64,000 bases of DNA from Cunninghamia lanceolata (lineage: Eukaryota; Streptophyta; Pinopsida; Cupressales; Cupressaceae). Shown one piece after another: positions 54,829 through 64,000 of the stretch (positions within the stretch are counted from its first letter, which is position 1; the number at the start of each line of letters is the position of its first letter). The stretch lies in NCBI GenBank assembly GCA_027924645.1, contig BSBN01000187.1, positions 11,612,001-11,676,000 of the forward strand. Reading direction: 5' to 3'. The notes under the pieces are model-generated. The model was given only the letters and a program-made list of their open reading frames with translations, was not told the origin of the DNA and searched no databases. Both the position numbers and the translations under genes were made by a program.

Positions 54829-57800
54829 CCTTGTCAAGGTTGGTACCATAATGATGGTTGAGGGATGTTTGATGTGAGATTATAGGATGGCTAGTGCTAG
54901 CATGCTCTTGGTAAAAAGAATCTTGATGGCTATAGGCATTCACATCCCTACAATGTTCAAATTCATCAAAATATGCATCATGATCTACAAGGTCCTCATC
55001 AAAATATGCATAATAGTAGAAAGTTTAGTGTCCCATAGGATGGTGATGTTAGGTTGAGGTGTCATGAATGAAGATATGATAGATGGGGATGTAGTGAATG
55101 GAGATGAGGAATATGGATAGGTAATGGTTGGAGAACTTTGATGGATTGATATATTAGATTGATGTGATGGGTAGGTTGGTTGTGATGACATATCCCTATA
55201 AGAGGGTGAAGGTTGGTAAGAGGTGGATTAAGATGACACATGGGATTGTGGTGTTGATGTGATAGGATGATAAGAGTGATCTTGAAAATATCTAAAGATG
55301 AGAGGTGCTAAAGGGTCATGACTAAAACCATTTATAAAGTTTGATTTAGCAAGAGGATCCATTCCCTCATACATGTGTTTAAGTACTTGAAGTCAGGCAT
55401 TTTGTTGGTATGATAGAGACATTGGTTTGATTAGAGATATGGTTTGTTGAGGAAGGGGGTTTGACATAGACTTTTTAATTATGAAAATCATTTTGATGAG
55501 AGGTCTTGATGATATGGCTAAAGGTTAATTTGTTGATGATCTTAGGTTCAATTATGGATGATGAAGAATTAGATGATTAGAAATGATGTGGATGGAAAAG
55601 ATTAGACTAGAAGGATGATGATGACTTGGACTAGATTTGGGATTAAGATCAAGATACAAGATCCAATTACATTACATTTGATGGATGAGGATTGTGTTGT
55701 GGGAATGATATATCCAAAGAACAATACAAGGATTGATTATGATTAAAGGATGGTTGAAAGATAAGGGACTTGGTCAAGGACTATGTCTCAATTCAAAGTC
55801 TATGGATGTAGGATTTGATTTGGGGATGAGGTAGATGATGTGGATGACAAAGAGGGAAAATGGATGGATTTGGATCTAAAATTGAATCGAGCTTTGACAA
55901 ACAGGGGCAATACGATAAGGAATCTCTCAAAAATTAAATGTTAACTAGGGTGTAGACAAAAGTGACTTGCTATGGGAAAAAGTGACCGATTTTTGGACAA
56001 ATGCTACCTGATTTCTAACAAAAGTGACCTGTGTTGGACAAATGCTACTCAATTTCAAACAAAAGTGACCTGTTTGAGATAAATGCAATTGGCAGTCAGA
56101 TGCAATGATTGATATATTTTATAGTTTTGGATGTTTTTTGACCAAAAATGAACAAACACAAAGACACAATGGCTTCTTTGGATTTTAGGGTGATCAAGAT
56201 GAGTGGTGTTTATAGGTTTGACACATAGAAAACACACCAATCACTTTAGTATATTCCTATAATTATTCAAGTGGGATTGACTCTTATTGTGGGCCCACAC
56301 TCAGTACCTTCCAAGAGTGAATAGCTAGGGAGAGAGTGGTGAGTGCTCACCCTATCCCCTTCCTTGGGGGCCTTAACACCTTGCCCAAAGAAACCTTCTA
56401 TCTCAACTCAAGTAGGTTCATGGTGAGTAACTTCAGGGTTGATTCCTAACCCTTGCACCACACTAAAAGATCGGCTGAGAGGTCTTAGAGAGGTTCATAC
56501 AAGTTCTCTAGGGGTGTCCCCAATATACATGAGGTACAGGGGCTTAAGTTTATGAACACTAGTCCATCAAAGGCATGAGATCAGAGAAAAAGCTTGAACA
56601 ATCCCTTCATCTTGTGTTCAAAATCACCCAAGGCCCTAAGGTTGTTCCAATGATGACATACCTAGATTGGGGTACAAATTTCATTCTCCCCCTTGATTGA
56701 TCACAATGGAACATGTGATTGAGGTCATTCATTAGGGTGATAAAATCCCCAAGCAGGCCTCCTAAAATGGAAAGATTGATATTGGGTGTTTTTGATCCCT
56801 AGACTCGCACTAGGCACGAGTGGAGAGAATACACATGCTAATTCAATCTTGGGATCTAATCTAAAATAAAAAGGAAAAGTGAGATTTATGACCTCCAAGA
56901 TCACACTAGATGTATGGTGAAAGCATACATCCACTCCTTTCCACAAGAATGGCAAACAGGGTTAATTAACTTTCTAGGTTAATCTAATGTGCCTAGATTA
57001 GTGAGTAAAACAAGTCTTCGATAATCAAACCTATAGGACAATACATTAGCAGTTTCAAGATTTTATGTTCTTTGACTGGCGATTATGTTGTAGACACAAG
57101 CAACTTGAGTTAGTCAAAAGCAACCTAATTTGATGCAAAAGTAACCCAATTTGATACAAAAATGATGAAGGGGGTATATCACAAAACACACAACAACAAA
57201 GATTGAACATAGAAAATAGAACTTTCTTTTATTGATATGGGCAACTCATTACATTATAGAAACTCAATTACAATCAGAGGATGAATCCTCTACTAGCTGC
57301 AACACATTACAGGTTTCCCAACCTCAAGACTCTAGAATCTTCAGCCTTCTGTATCCCCAAATCAACTAGGGTTTCTATTTTCCCACCTATTCTTGACTCT
57401 ACACTTGCCCCCTTAACTCTACTACCGCCAGGGTTCCCAAAATAGTCATATATAGTACTGTTTGGTGGCCTCCACCTAAATTTCAAGATTTGCAACTCCC
57501 TCCAAAAGTAGGTCAACTTCCAGGAAGCATAACTTCTAATCTAGGTGTTCGATTGATGAACTGTTTTAAGCACCAGAAAGCTCACGATGTGAACTATCAT
57601 GCCGGAAATCTATCAATGGATTTCTGTCAACTTTTTGGGATGTTATGGGATATTTTAGTGCCTCATATCTCATTCCAAAAATTTTCAGGGGCTTTTCAAA
57701 AAATGAAAACTTTAATATCTTTCAGCTCACAAATGATCTTTGCCTGATTCCTTCACCAAAGGTCTTATATTTCCATTATGTAACTTTCTGTAAGTTTTTG

Positions 57801-58344
57801 CTTCAATCTGGGCCCAAATGCAAACTTTTCTAAAATGGCAGGTACACTTTCCAAAATAGGCAAGCTATTATTTTTAGCAGTTTTGGAAAAACTGAAAGTC
57901 CTACATCATTATTCTGGATATTATGGAACTAGAAACACTAATTATGGAAAGAAATGAAAACAACTACAATGATTTTGAATTAACTTATTTTTGGGTGATG
58001 CAAGATTGCCCTTACACCACTGGATGCTCCTGCATCAAAAAATGACCTGTTATGACAGAAGGAACAGAAAGACTAGAAACTATATTGGTTATTTTGGTTA
58101 TTTTGTGATTTTTTTGTTGGATTTTTGGTTTTTTTTGTTCTTTTAGATTGTGAATTGTTGTAAAATAGAAAATTAAATGAACTAGAAGATTATTACAAAT
58201 TTTATGAACTAGGAATCTAATGTAAAGCAAAAGTGTCACAATTTAAGTAAATGCATCATTTATTAGTCAATTGAAACATTCTATATCTTACCTATAGAAA
58301 ACACAAAACTTCAATAGGAAAAACATCAAATTCAAGGACATGGG
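54829..58344 (-). other. 5' internal/leader part of the giant element
   Basis: Non-coding as far as I can see. 54829-55700 is GATGG-rich low-complexity sequence. 55950-56090 is a short tandem repeat. 56280-56560 is less AT-rich and unlike its surroundings (for example cccttccttgggggcctt near 56360) with no recognised function. On the minus strand an AATAAA lies near 57235, after a 69-codon open frame (57516-57307). Nothing matches gag or pol. Confidence 0.45.
55950..56090. repeat. 41-bp degenerate tandem repeat
   Basis: Units of the type gacaaatgctac...aacaaaagtgacctg: two near-complete copies (about 55996-56076) with partial copies before. A looser version (aaaagcaacctaatttgat) recurs at 57095-57165. 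Confidence 0.7.
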
Positions 58345-58364
58345 TCCCACCGGGTGTGCCAAAA
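58345..58364 (-). other. primer-site region of the giant element
   Basis: The minus strand reads TTTTGGCACACCCGGTGGGA right after the LTR end ...ATCTTCA. This TTTTGGCAC-CCCGGTGGGA start is what I recall from Tat/Ogre-type Ty3 elements. The exact tRNA is not determined here. Confidence 0.65.
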
Positions 58365-59125
58365 TGAAGATAAGGGAAATAATTAGAGGAAAATAACACA
58401 AAATAAAAGAAAATAAAATACAATAGATTGACCTCCAATTAAATTTCTCTTCTCCTTTAATGTGCAAGATTGAGCTATGATGAAATGATAGTGAATGTGG
58501 ATTGTATGTGGATTGCTCAACAATTCAACATAGCTTAGATGTGATAATGATTATTATGAAAACAAATTAACAGTATAAGTTTATGTGTAATTTATAGATT
58601 TTTGAAAATAAGAATCAATGGTGGAGGACGATTAGAAAGATCAATGGATGAAATCAATTAAGAAGATTTGATTGATGAGTTAACTAAATTAATTGAATAG
58701 TTAACTCATTTGTGTCATTTGATTGACTAGTTATGTCATTTGATTGATTAGTTGCATCATTTTCTAAATTGGTTGCATCGTTTAGTTGTGTCATTTTCTA
58801 AATTGGTTGAGAGAAATTAGTGGAGAGAACCATGAGAATTAAATAAAATAATTTATTTAATTGATGTGAGGATAAAAAATAAGGAAAATAAATAAAATAT
58901 AAAATTTTATTTATTTTTGGGAAGAGGAAGTGTTAATATATTAATTAAATGATTAAAAATTATTTAATTAATACGAATAGAAGAAATGGAATAATTAATG
59001 GATTAGGGCAAATCATATAGATGAAATGTGATGACAGAAATGCATTAGTAATCAATGGATTAGGAGAATGATGTAGGTGAAGTGTGATGACATGAAAATG
59101 TGTAAGTTAGTTTTCAGTGTCTACA
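58365..59125 (-). repeat. 5' LTR (right) of the giant minus-strand element
   Basis: Plus strand TGAAGATAAGGG to AGTGTCTACA. It aligns along its length with 22450-23244, with a gap of roughly 35 bp near 58590 and many substitutions, and keeps the AT-rich inverted repeats (about 58890-58980). Confidence 0.8.
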
Positions 59126-59130
59126 ACTAT

Positions 59131-60108
59131 CACATGTGGTTGTAGCCTATCCTAGTAAAAAACCCTCCTTGGAGTTCATGTTTCTAAAAATACTATGTTT
59201 AAAACTTGAAAGCAAACTATAATTTAACATATATGGAAATTGAGATGTTTAATTATTTTTCTTAATTTTATATATCCTTAGGAGGTTGGCATGCTATTTT
59301 CTTTACACTAACCTCAATTTTTAGATGAAAAATATCACTTGTATTTTTTCATATTGAACAATGCAAATATTACAAAGAAATAGAAGGCAATATTCAAATG
59401 GGAGATTGCTAATGAAAAATAGATTAGTAGCAGAAAAAAATCATGGAAGCTATGTAAACAAAGCAGAAACTATAAACACAAAAAATTAGTAATATAACTA
59501 GCCTAACAACAGAAGAAAATACATTGTAGATGACATCCAACAACAAAGCTAATAAAGGAAGTGATGTCAATCCATAAGATAGAGTCCTAGATGTACTACT
59601 TGAAAATTTCTCCATGAAGAAGTGGCCTTGATCATTAATGTATAGGGATGAATTCAACACATAGAGTAATAAACAAAGACCAAAACCTTACTATTGATGG
59701 CTATTTTGGCATACCAACTCAAGTAGAATGAAAGTCACTCTACTTCTCCTAAAAGGTAACCTAATGATGTTTAGTTTACCCCAAGGTCCTTGTTTCACTG
59801 GGTCACAGTAGTGTTAGAACAATAGAGTGGACAATGTTAGTGTTTGTTCAAGGGGCCTATGCTAGTATTATCAATCTAGATTGCTAATTAGCCTTTGACA
59901 AGCAGATACTCAATTAAGTGCAGGATACTAATCTACTCCTACTCTATGTAAAAAAAAGAGAAAAAGGGTTAGGGTTTAGAAGGAAAAGAAAATGTAAAAT
60001 GATTTGGACAACCTCTGCACCTAGATTTTCACTTTGTACAACAATGTTAATGAAATCAGATTAAATAAGCAATGGATGACCAGTATTTCACACAATCATG
60101 TACATTGT
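59131..60108 (+). other. intergenic sequence, no gene seen
   Basis: AT-rich flank of the giant element. A hydrophobic minus-strand open frame (59660-59424) has no start context or domain that I trust. Confidence 0.55.
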
Positions 60109-60231
60109 TGTCATGCCCACATTTCCCATGTGGTCACAAGACACAAAACATGTGTCATGCCCACATTTCCCATGTGGTCACAAGACACAAAACATGTGTC
60201 ATGTCCACATTTTCCATGTGGTCATGACATG
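60109..60231 (+). repeat. 44-bp minisatellite, almost three copies
   Basis: Units start at 60109, 60153 and 60197 (tgtcatgcccacatttccca...). The first two are almost identical; the third carries changes and is cut short. Each unit contains CCCACATTTCCCATGTGG with CCACAT/ATGTGG arms. Confidence 0.9.
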
Positions 60232-61000
60232 AAATACAAAAAATGTTTCCACGTATCCCTAGAAACCCCCTCGCACACATCAACGTACTCGGTGGTAATA
60301 CGCATAGGGTGTAAACATGTCAATCAAATGACGGGGTATTGCAAAGACCTTTCGCAACCCCTGCAAGATGTAAGCCAACTAGGGGTTATGTGATGTGAGA
60401 AGCGTCACCAATAGGGTTAGGTTTGAAATTAACACTAAACCTAAGATTCCAAAGTGAAGTGGCGGGATTTCGACATGCGTTAAAATCCAAACCCTAATAC
60501 TAAAGCTAATCAGATTAAAGAAAAATTCATCTAAAACTTAATTACAAAGCATAAATAATTAAAATATTATTAAAAACACATGATAAGATCACTAAATTAA
60601 ATAGCCCTAATTCCCAGAAAAATCTGACAACATAACGCCTTATTGGCGTACAAGGAAATTAGTTTAAAAAAATAATAATCTAGCTAACTAGTTATGAGAA
60701 AATTAAATTGAAATATAAAATAAACTCCAAACATAACTTATCCCAACACCCCTCTTTGATCAAAACAATAATCTAACCAATTTACTTAATTTACCCTTAC
60801 TCTAATATTTGCTAGCAATTTTAAAATAAAAACCCATCTTTTAAAGTTACAAGCTAATCACATATTACATTAATTTGATTAATAAAAACTAACGCATAAA
60901 CTAATTTTCCCAAGGCAATAATCTAACCACCCCATTAATATTTCCCACAAAAAAATAAGGTCACTAGTTAAAATAATGGAACAAGAAAATTATTTTTCCT
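60232..61000 (+). other. intergenic sequence with degenerate AT repeats
   Basis: 60250-60480 is less AT-rich (ctcgcacacatcaacgtact) and unassigned. 60600-61000 repeats an 'aataatctaacc' theme that also appears after the LINE (63770-63800). Confidence 0.5.
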
Positions 61001-61003
61001 CAT

Positions 61004-62467
61004 CTTTCTTGGAAGATTTTTGATGGTTCTAAGGCTTGTTTTTGGGAGGACTCATGGAATGGTTTCCCTGCTCTATCTCAATGTCAAGGTTTGGATCAAG
61101 TTAAAGAGTTTCTTATTCAGAGTTGGGGAAGTAAGGTGAAGGATTATTTTTCTGTTATAAGGGATGGTTCCTTTTCTTCAGCTGTGTGGAAAGATTTTCA
61201 TGGGTGTGATTTTCCTTAAGATCAAAAGGTTTTACTCTCTAATCAGATCCAAAAGAGGAGGATTTGTTACTCTCAAAAAGAGGATGAATTGATTTGGACT
61301 TTTGCAAATAATGGTTCTTATTCTATCCGAGATGGGTATAGATCATTGGTTTTCAAAAAGGGAAGTTAGATTTTGGACTGGCCTTATTCTCTTTGTTGGA
61401 ATATTGCTTGTCTTCCAAAAGTTGGTGCTTTTGCTTGGCTGGCCCTCAAGAAGAAAATTTTGACTAGTCAGAGATTATGTAAGCTTGGAATAGTAGAGCC
61501 TTTTAAGTGTGTTTTTTGTGGCAAGTGTGACAAGGATCCTGATCATCTTTTTATGCTCTGTTCTTTTGCTTCAGATTATTGGTATTGGCTATTTTCAAAG
61601 CTTAATTGGTATGCTCCATTACCTAATTCTATTTTGGATTTATTTTGTAGTTGGCCAATTCTTCACAAAGGTTCTACCTTTTCTTCTATCTGGTTAGTTT
61701 CACCTTCCATTGTGATTTGGAGTTTATGGTTAGAAAGAAATTGGAGGATTTTTAGAAAAGAATATCAAAATTTTGAAGGAATTTTATTAGTAATTGAGAA
61801 GACTATTTCACAAGTTGTCATGAGTAATTTACAGAGGAAGGGTGTTTCAAATTTATTTTTCTCCTATTAGCATGATCAAATTTTGAAAGGTTGGAAGTTC
61901 TTGAAACCTTTGCTAGACCTTGGGATTTATCCAATTTTAAAAGTTGATAGAAGTTCTATTAAATGGAAGCCTCCTGATTTAGGCTTTATAAAACTCAACT
62001 TTGATGGTGCTTCATGTGGTAACCCAAGCCCTACTTCGATTGGGGGTGCATTAAGAAGTGCTTCAGGTGAATTACTGTTGGCTTTTTCTAATAGAATTCC
62101 AAAGACCACAAATAATCAAGTTGAGATTATTGCTTTGATTGAAGGTTTGAAGTTTGCAAAAAAGTTGAATATTGTTGATCTTCATATATAAGGGGACTCT
62201 TTGATCATTATAAATGCTTTAAAATAGAATGTTGTTTTAAATTGGAGGCTTAATTATTCTCTACAAGAGGCACGTGTTATTTTGCAAACATTTGAAAAAT
62301 TCTTCACATCAAATTTCTATAGAGAAGAAAACCATTTGGCAGATGCATTAGCCAATTTAGCTTTTGATTTAGGGGAGGATCTTTTGGTTTTGGATAGCAG
62401 AAGCATTGGAGGTTTTCCCAATATCCAAAGCATAGTGGGGAATGAATCAAACACATGTGTGGCTTAA
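61004..62467 (+). pseudogene. LINE ORF2 C-terminus: zf-RVT and RNase H
   Basis: One frame with a few stops (61217, about 61370, 61868, 62189, 62225). The region before the zinc domain reads FWEDSWNG and GYRSLVFKKG. The zf-RVT segment reads GAFAWLALKKKILTSQRL ... CVFCGKCDKDPDHLFMLCSFA (61420-61570). Then comes a linker with WSLWLERNWRIFRK (about 61720). RNase H (RVT_3-like) starts at about 61996: LNFDGASCGNPSP, NNQVEIIALIEGL and GDSLII supply the acidic residues. HLADALANLAFD follows near 62335. This is the usual order in plant L1-type LINEs. Confidence 0.88.
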
Positions 62468-63652
62468 ATGCCACATTCTATTTTATCTAACCTTTCTTTG
62501 TTTTATGTAGGTTATACGTGTGAATTAGGATTATAATGATGAAATTTTTCTTTGTGATCTCCTTCTTTAGCAGGGAAATCTGCATTGAATCCTATCTCTA
62601 TGTACTTCCTATCAATTTGCAGTAGTTTTCCGTAATGTGGCATCACTTATGTGATCTAGATACGATGCTGAGCCTTTATTGTTTGATTCCTTTGGGATTA
62701 TTTAACCATACCCTTCCCCTATTTCATTCATTCATTGGTAAAGAGTGTATGATGGAGATACAGTTGAATCGCAGACTTCTCTTTCCTATGCAGAAATGGG
62801 AGACGAATTTCTTCAGGAGTGTGAATTCAGAAGGTTTAGCCTCTATTTTTACCATTGAAAATCAAGACATTGAAGAAGTTGTTCATGAGGTGGTGGGGAA
62901 AGACTTGTTGGACTCTCGTGCAAGATCTCTCTACCCATCTCAGATTATGTTGATGTTTGCATCCAATGTGATGGACTTGGTTTAGGATTCTTCGCTGGAA
63001 TGAGTTGGGGGAGTCACTGGTGAATCAGGTGGAAGAGAACCTTCATGCTTTGTTGTTCCTGGTTCAGTTCCACCCTCATCTTTCTTCTCCTCCTGGGTCT
63101 CCAGTTGATCCGGATGCAACCGAGGGTAATTTTTTGTTGCAGAATTTGAGTGATGCTACTGATGGTTAAAGTTTTTTCCTGGCTTCTATGTAATTAACCT
63201 GTATATGTAATCTCTTTTTGTAAGACCATTAATGTAAGGGTCTGTATAGTCTAGTGGTGCATTGTCAATGATGGTAATGGCATTTAAATTGCTTTAGGGT
63301 AGTTGGTCTCTAGTTGGCAAGTAATCCATTTCCTATTTTTTTGGTATGTGGAAGAGGGAGTTGGTTTTCTTTGATCTAGTGGATTTGACTGGGTTGTAAA
63401 TCCTTTTTGTTTTCTGGAGGTGGAGGTAGAATGTCTATTTTCAGTTCACAGGTGTGGTTTTTTGAGTTGAATAGTGCAGTCTCTCCTAATTTTGATATTG
63501 TAAATCCTTTATTTAGAAATATGTATTCTTCTGAGCTATAACCAGAGGTTTTCTTCCTAGTTCTTTCCTGGAGGTATGCTCTCTGAACTAGGATTTTGTA
63601 AATTTGTATTTATTAGTAATATATTTTATAGTGGTTCGGCACTTTCATTTTT
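62468..63652 (+). other. probable LINE 3' untranslated tail
   Basis: No recognised domain. An open frame at 62635-62985 looks partly protein-like but has no family I know. Ends at the A-run. Confidence 0.45.
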
Positions 63653-63660
63653 AAAAAAAA

Positions 63661-64000
63661 GGTAATTACGCTGATTAATTTTAATCATACCCACATCACA
63701 ATTTTTCAAACAAGCACATGGATTAAATAAAAATAATTAGATTAGTCTACACCATTAAAGGCATTTAATTAAAATATAATAATAATCTAACACCTAAAAT
63801 ACTCCCAACTATAATAACTTAAAACCCCATTAAAAGTCCCCTCATTACTATATTAATTCCCTAGATAAAATAAAAGGACAAGGAGACAATTAAACCATTC
63901 CACTAAAATAATTTAAATATTAAAAAGGACAACTAAAGTACTTATCTCCATGATAATAATTTCAACTATACCCCTAGGAAATTAAATCATTTACATAGAT
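63661..64000 (+). other. AT-rich intergenic sequence
   Basis: No gene seen. The aataatctaac theme resembles the left flank of the LINE. Confidence 0.55.

Larger units (their letters stand above)
22450..59125 (-). mobile_element. giant nested Ty3-type (Tat/Ogre-like) element, minus strand, probably non-autonomous
   Basis: Two related LTRs in the same orientation (22450-23244, 795 bp; 58365-59125, 761 bp; about 90 per cent alike by eye) read TGTAGACACC/TGTAGACACT at the start and ATCTTCA at the end on the minus strand. Inside the right LTR the minus strand continues TTTTGGCACACCCGGTGGGA, a primer-site region like that of Tat/Ogre-type Ty3 elements (recalled). Before the left LTR it has TCAAAGAGGGGCAAAA, a good polypurine tract. 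So the 5' end is at 59125 and the 3' end at 22450. Three complete elements are nested inside. Subtracting them leaves about 15.4 kb with one large orphan frame and no RT or integrase. The TSD is poor (cttat versus actat), so joining the two LTRs into one element is a strong hypothesis, not proof. Confidence 0.65.
61004..63660 (+). mobile_element. 5'-truncated LINE (non-LTR retrotransposon)
   Basis: Only the C-terminal end of the LINE ORF2 is present, followed by about 1.2 kb of 3' sequence and a terminal A-run (63653-63660). Endonuclease and RT domains are missing, as expected from 5' truncation during target-primed insertion. I could not find a convincing TSD, so both ends are approximate. 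That the tail 62468-63660 belongs to the LINE is inferred from the A-run. Confidence 0.75.

Noticed and set aside
54532..54849. Independent gene in the LTR (105 codons)
   Set aside because: It is the 5' LTR copy of the frame at 51098-50807, explained by LTR duplication.
57307..57516. 69-codon minus-strand frame followed by AATAAA near 57235 as a small gene
   Set aside because: Suggestive spacing, but no domain and it lies in the leader of the giant element; mentioned only in the region note.
22450..59125. Treating the two outer LTRs as unrelated solo LTRs
   Set aside because: The primer-site region and polypurine tract lie on the correct inner sides for one minus-strand element; kept as hypothesis because the TSD is imperfect.

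Overview
This 64 kb window looks like repeat-filled intergenic DNA of a plant nuclear genome. I see no intact host gene, no tRNA or rRNA gene and no CRISPR array. The evidence is the abundance of Ty1/copia and Ty3-like LTR retrotransposons primed by initiator-tRNA-Met sites (TGGTATCAGAGC), a plant-type LINE tail with a zf-RVT and RNase H region, strong AT richness and heavy decay of coding frames. Nested old elements with long LTRs suggest a seed plant with a very large genome, possibly a gymnosperm. That last step is inference.

Layout. 1-2018: left-truncated minus-strand copia element (gag plus 5' LTR). 2033-3000: RNase H tail and 3' LTR of another copia element. 3213-9178: complete but dead copia element (Copia-1, TSD taatc). 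10229-17355: LTR element with no recognisable pol, split by a 3.5 kb solo-LTR-like insertion (12333-15853, TSD cataa). 18652-22133: short non-autonomous LTR element carrying only a coiled-coil/acidic ORF (TSD ttaac).

22450-59125: apparently one very large, old Ty3-type element on the minus strand. Its two divergent LTRs are at 22450-23244 (3') and 58365-59125 (5'). Three younger elements sit inside it: Copia-2 (23952-31178, TSD tggat), Copia-3 (36094-44814, TSD atcta) and a gag-protease-only Ty3 element (49491-54823, TSD gtttc). Without these insertions the outer element is about 15 kb. It carries no recognisable RT or integrase. It does carry an unrecognised reading frame of about 1,100 codons, cut in two by Copia-3. 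The DNA upstream of that frame contains twelve diverged palindromic units around a GAGTTTAAACTC-like core, which is the most unusual structure in the window.

59126-64000: AT-rich sequence, a 44-bp minisatellite, and a 5'-truncated LINE ending in an A-run at about 63660.

The genes do not form a cellular pathway. They are the gag, protease, integrase, RT and RNase H remains of mobile elements. Many in-frame stops lie where Gln, Arg or Trp is expected, as C-to-T and G-to-A decay of methylated, silenced DNA would produce. Nesting gives an order: outer Ty3-type element first, then Copia-2, Copia-3 and the gag-protease element, and possibly a related LTR inside Copia-3. Family and lineage names rest on motif recognition by eye, not database searches.
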